64,000 nucleotides of DNA from Loktanella sp. SALINAS62 (GTDB taxonomy: Bacteria; Pseudomonadota; Alphaproteobacteria; Rhodobacterales; Rhodobacteraceae), in the NCBI RefSeq assembly GCF_018263905.1, contig NZ_JAAFZU010000055.1, forward strand, positions 429,818-493,817, in the 5' to 3' direction. The notes under the pieces were generated by a model. It did no database searches. It saw only the letters and a list, made by a program, of their open reading frames with translations, and had not been told where the DNA came from. This document shows positions 63,274 through 64,000 of this stretch, in pieces. Position 1 is the stretch's first letter, and each line of letters opens with the position of its first letter. The translations under genes were made by a program, and so were the position numbers.

Positions 63274-63627
63274 ATGTCCCTGACCCGAAGCGTCATTGTC
63301 GCCGTCATTGCCGGTATCATCGGAACGATCGCCAACGCGATTGCCATCAATATACTGGCGGGCGCGGATGTGATGCCGCTGATTATGTCCTTTGGTCGGA
63401 ACGCCGTGGCGGTGTTGATCGCGCTGTTGCTGATCCCGTTGTTTCATCGTGGCACCGGGGCCGGGGCGTTTTTTGGGGGGCTTGCGTTGCTGACCGTTCT
63501 GCCGTCCCTGCTGGCGGTCTATGTCTTTGACGCGAACGCACCATGGAGCTTTGTTCTGGGCGTGAACTTTGTCTATGCGCTGACCGCGACGATCATCTTT
63601 GCGGCCACCTACCGCAAGAAATCCTGA
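63274..63627 (+). CDS. Small integral membrane protein of unknown function
   Basis: A 117-residue protein with four membrane segments (VIVAVIAGIIGTIANAIAI, NAVAVLIALLLIPLF, FGGLALLTVLPSLLAVYVF, FVYALTATIIFAATY). The start MSLTRSV has AGGAAA before it. I do not recognise a family; it looks like a DUF6069-type four-helix protein, but without certainty. It is followed by a strong terminator. Confidence 0.7.
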   Translation: MSLTRSVIVAVIAGIIGTIANAIAINILAGADVMPLIMSFGRNAVAVLIALLLIPLFHRGTGAGAFFGGLALLTVLPSLLAVYVFDANAPWSFVLGVNFVYALTATIIFAATYRKKS

Positions 63628-63646
63628 TCCGTTAATGTCATCTCAG

Positions 63647-63684
63647 GCGGACCCGTGCCATAACGCGCACGGGTCCGCTTTCGT
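63647..63684 (+). terminator. Rho-independent terminator
   Basis: Twelve-bp stem GCGGACCCGTGC / GCACGGGTCCGC with an eight-base loop, followed by TTTCGTTT. It ends the entericidin-membrane protein unit. Confidence 0.85.
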
Positions 63685-63707
63685 TTATCCCCGGACCGGA
63701 GCAATGG

Positions 63708-64000
63708 ATGTCCGACACGCCCGCCGCACACAACAGAATGTCCGGCATCCTGTCGCATCCCCTGCTGCGAATGCTGATCCCGCTGGCGATCATGCTGATC
63801 GCGCTGTTTGTCCTGCGCAATCTGAGCCGCGAAATCGTGCCCGCCGACCTGATGCGCGCGGTGCAGGGCTATTCCTGGCAGGCGATTGGAATGTCGGTCG
63901 CGGCGATGGTCAGCAGCTACATTGCGCTGGCGCTTTATGATCCGGTGATCCTGCGCGGGATGAAAACGCCCGCGATGCCGGGCTGGGTGCCCGTCCTGAC
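63708..64000 (+). CDS. MprF-like membrane protein, N-terminal part
   Basis: The first 97 codons of a gene cut by the right end, MSDTPAAHNRMSGILSHPL onwards. A membrane segment (MLIPLAIMLIALFVL), then LRNLSREIVPADLMRAVQGYS and a second segment (AIGMSVAAMVSSYIALALYD) match the start of MprF/YbhN-type flippases that move lysyl- or other aminoacyl-phosphatidylglycerol. The synthetase domain, if present, lies beyond the window. GGAG-type sequence (CCGGAG) precedes the ATG. Confidence 0.65.
   Translation, partial: MSDTPAAHNRMSGILSHPLLRMLIPLAIMLIALFVLRNLSREIVPADLMRAVQGYSWQAIGMSVAAMVSSYIALALYDPVILRGMKTPAMPGWVPVL

Overview
The window is about 62-64% GC by eye and packed with genes on both strands. 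It reads as ordinary chromosome of an alphaproteobacterium of the Rhodobacterales (Roseobacter-type, marine). Grounds: the divergent irr / fabA-fabB-fabI block, the phaZ / phaC-phaP-phaR polyhydroxybutyrate block with PhaR-type operators, purA overlapping a DUF2842 gene, class I amino-acid-type ABC transport next to gamma-glutamyl-amide enzymes, and many short alphaproteobacterial proteins. The genus cannot be fixed from sequence alone. I see no tRNA, rRNA, CRISPR array, prophage, integrase or transposase.

Layout. 1-2.2 kb: end of cobS, an FG-GAP protein, a 2Fe-2S ferredoxin and a lipoprotein. 2.2-6.2 kb: envelope quality control (Do-type protease, hflC, hflK). 6.3-8.7 kb: glutathione reductase with an odd internal insertion, then rpiA. 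9-11.2 kb: GST, EamA transporter, thiamine pyrophosphokinase. 11.3-13.5 kb: a very acidic 741-residue protein of unknown function. 13.6-18.1 kb: DUF2842, purA, secG, pyrG and an M15-like protein. 18.2-21.0 kb: MipA/OmpV, rlmJ, a TerB protein and a PhnD-like protein.

21.1-29.4 kb is one co-directional block: a polar amino-acid-type ABC transporter (ATPase, binding protein, two permeases), then two glutamine-synthetase-family enzymes flanking a class I glutamine amidotransferase, a 30-residue membrane peptide and a FAD oxidoreductase. By analogy with the Puu route this looks like uptake of an amine, ligation to glutamate, oxidation and removal of the gamma-glutamyl group; the substrate is not identifiable. 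29.4-34.2 kb: a DksA/TraR zinc-finger protein and the PHB cycle genes, with paired operators before phaP and between phaC and phaZ.

34.2-38.5 kb: four minus-strand genes (two MFS carriers, two hydrolases). 38.6-47.1 kb: thrS, a carnitine-dehydrogenase-like/thioesterase fusion whose dehydrogenase half looks degenerate, two lipoproteins, an aldo-keto reductase, an MFS carrier and metG. 47.2-49.4 kb: lytic transglycosylase, FkbM methyltransferase and irr. 49.5-52.2 kb: fabA, fabB, fabI for unsaturated fatty acid synthesis. 52.3-58.8 kb: VOC protein, FKBP isomerase, hydrolases, a threonine-dehydratase-like enzyme, a Tet-type MFS, an enolase-superfamily enzyme and a cupin. 58.9-61.5 kb: the three-subunit 5-oxoprolinase pxpB-pxpC-pxpA. 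61.4-64 kb: a small membrane protein, a YbfF-type esterase overlapping rbsD, an entericidin-like lipoprotein, a membrane protein, and the start of an MprF-like gene cut by the window end.

No wholly new multi-gene system is evident. The points most worth following are the degenerate fusion enzyme, the acidic 741-residue protein, the 40-codon insertion in glutathione reductase, the 30-residue peptide locked inside the amine operon, a probable AUU start in a permease gene, and several candidate leaderless promoters.
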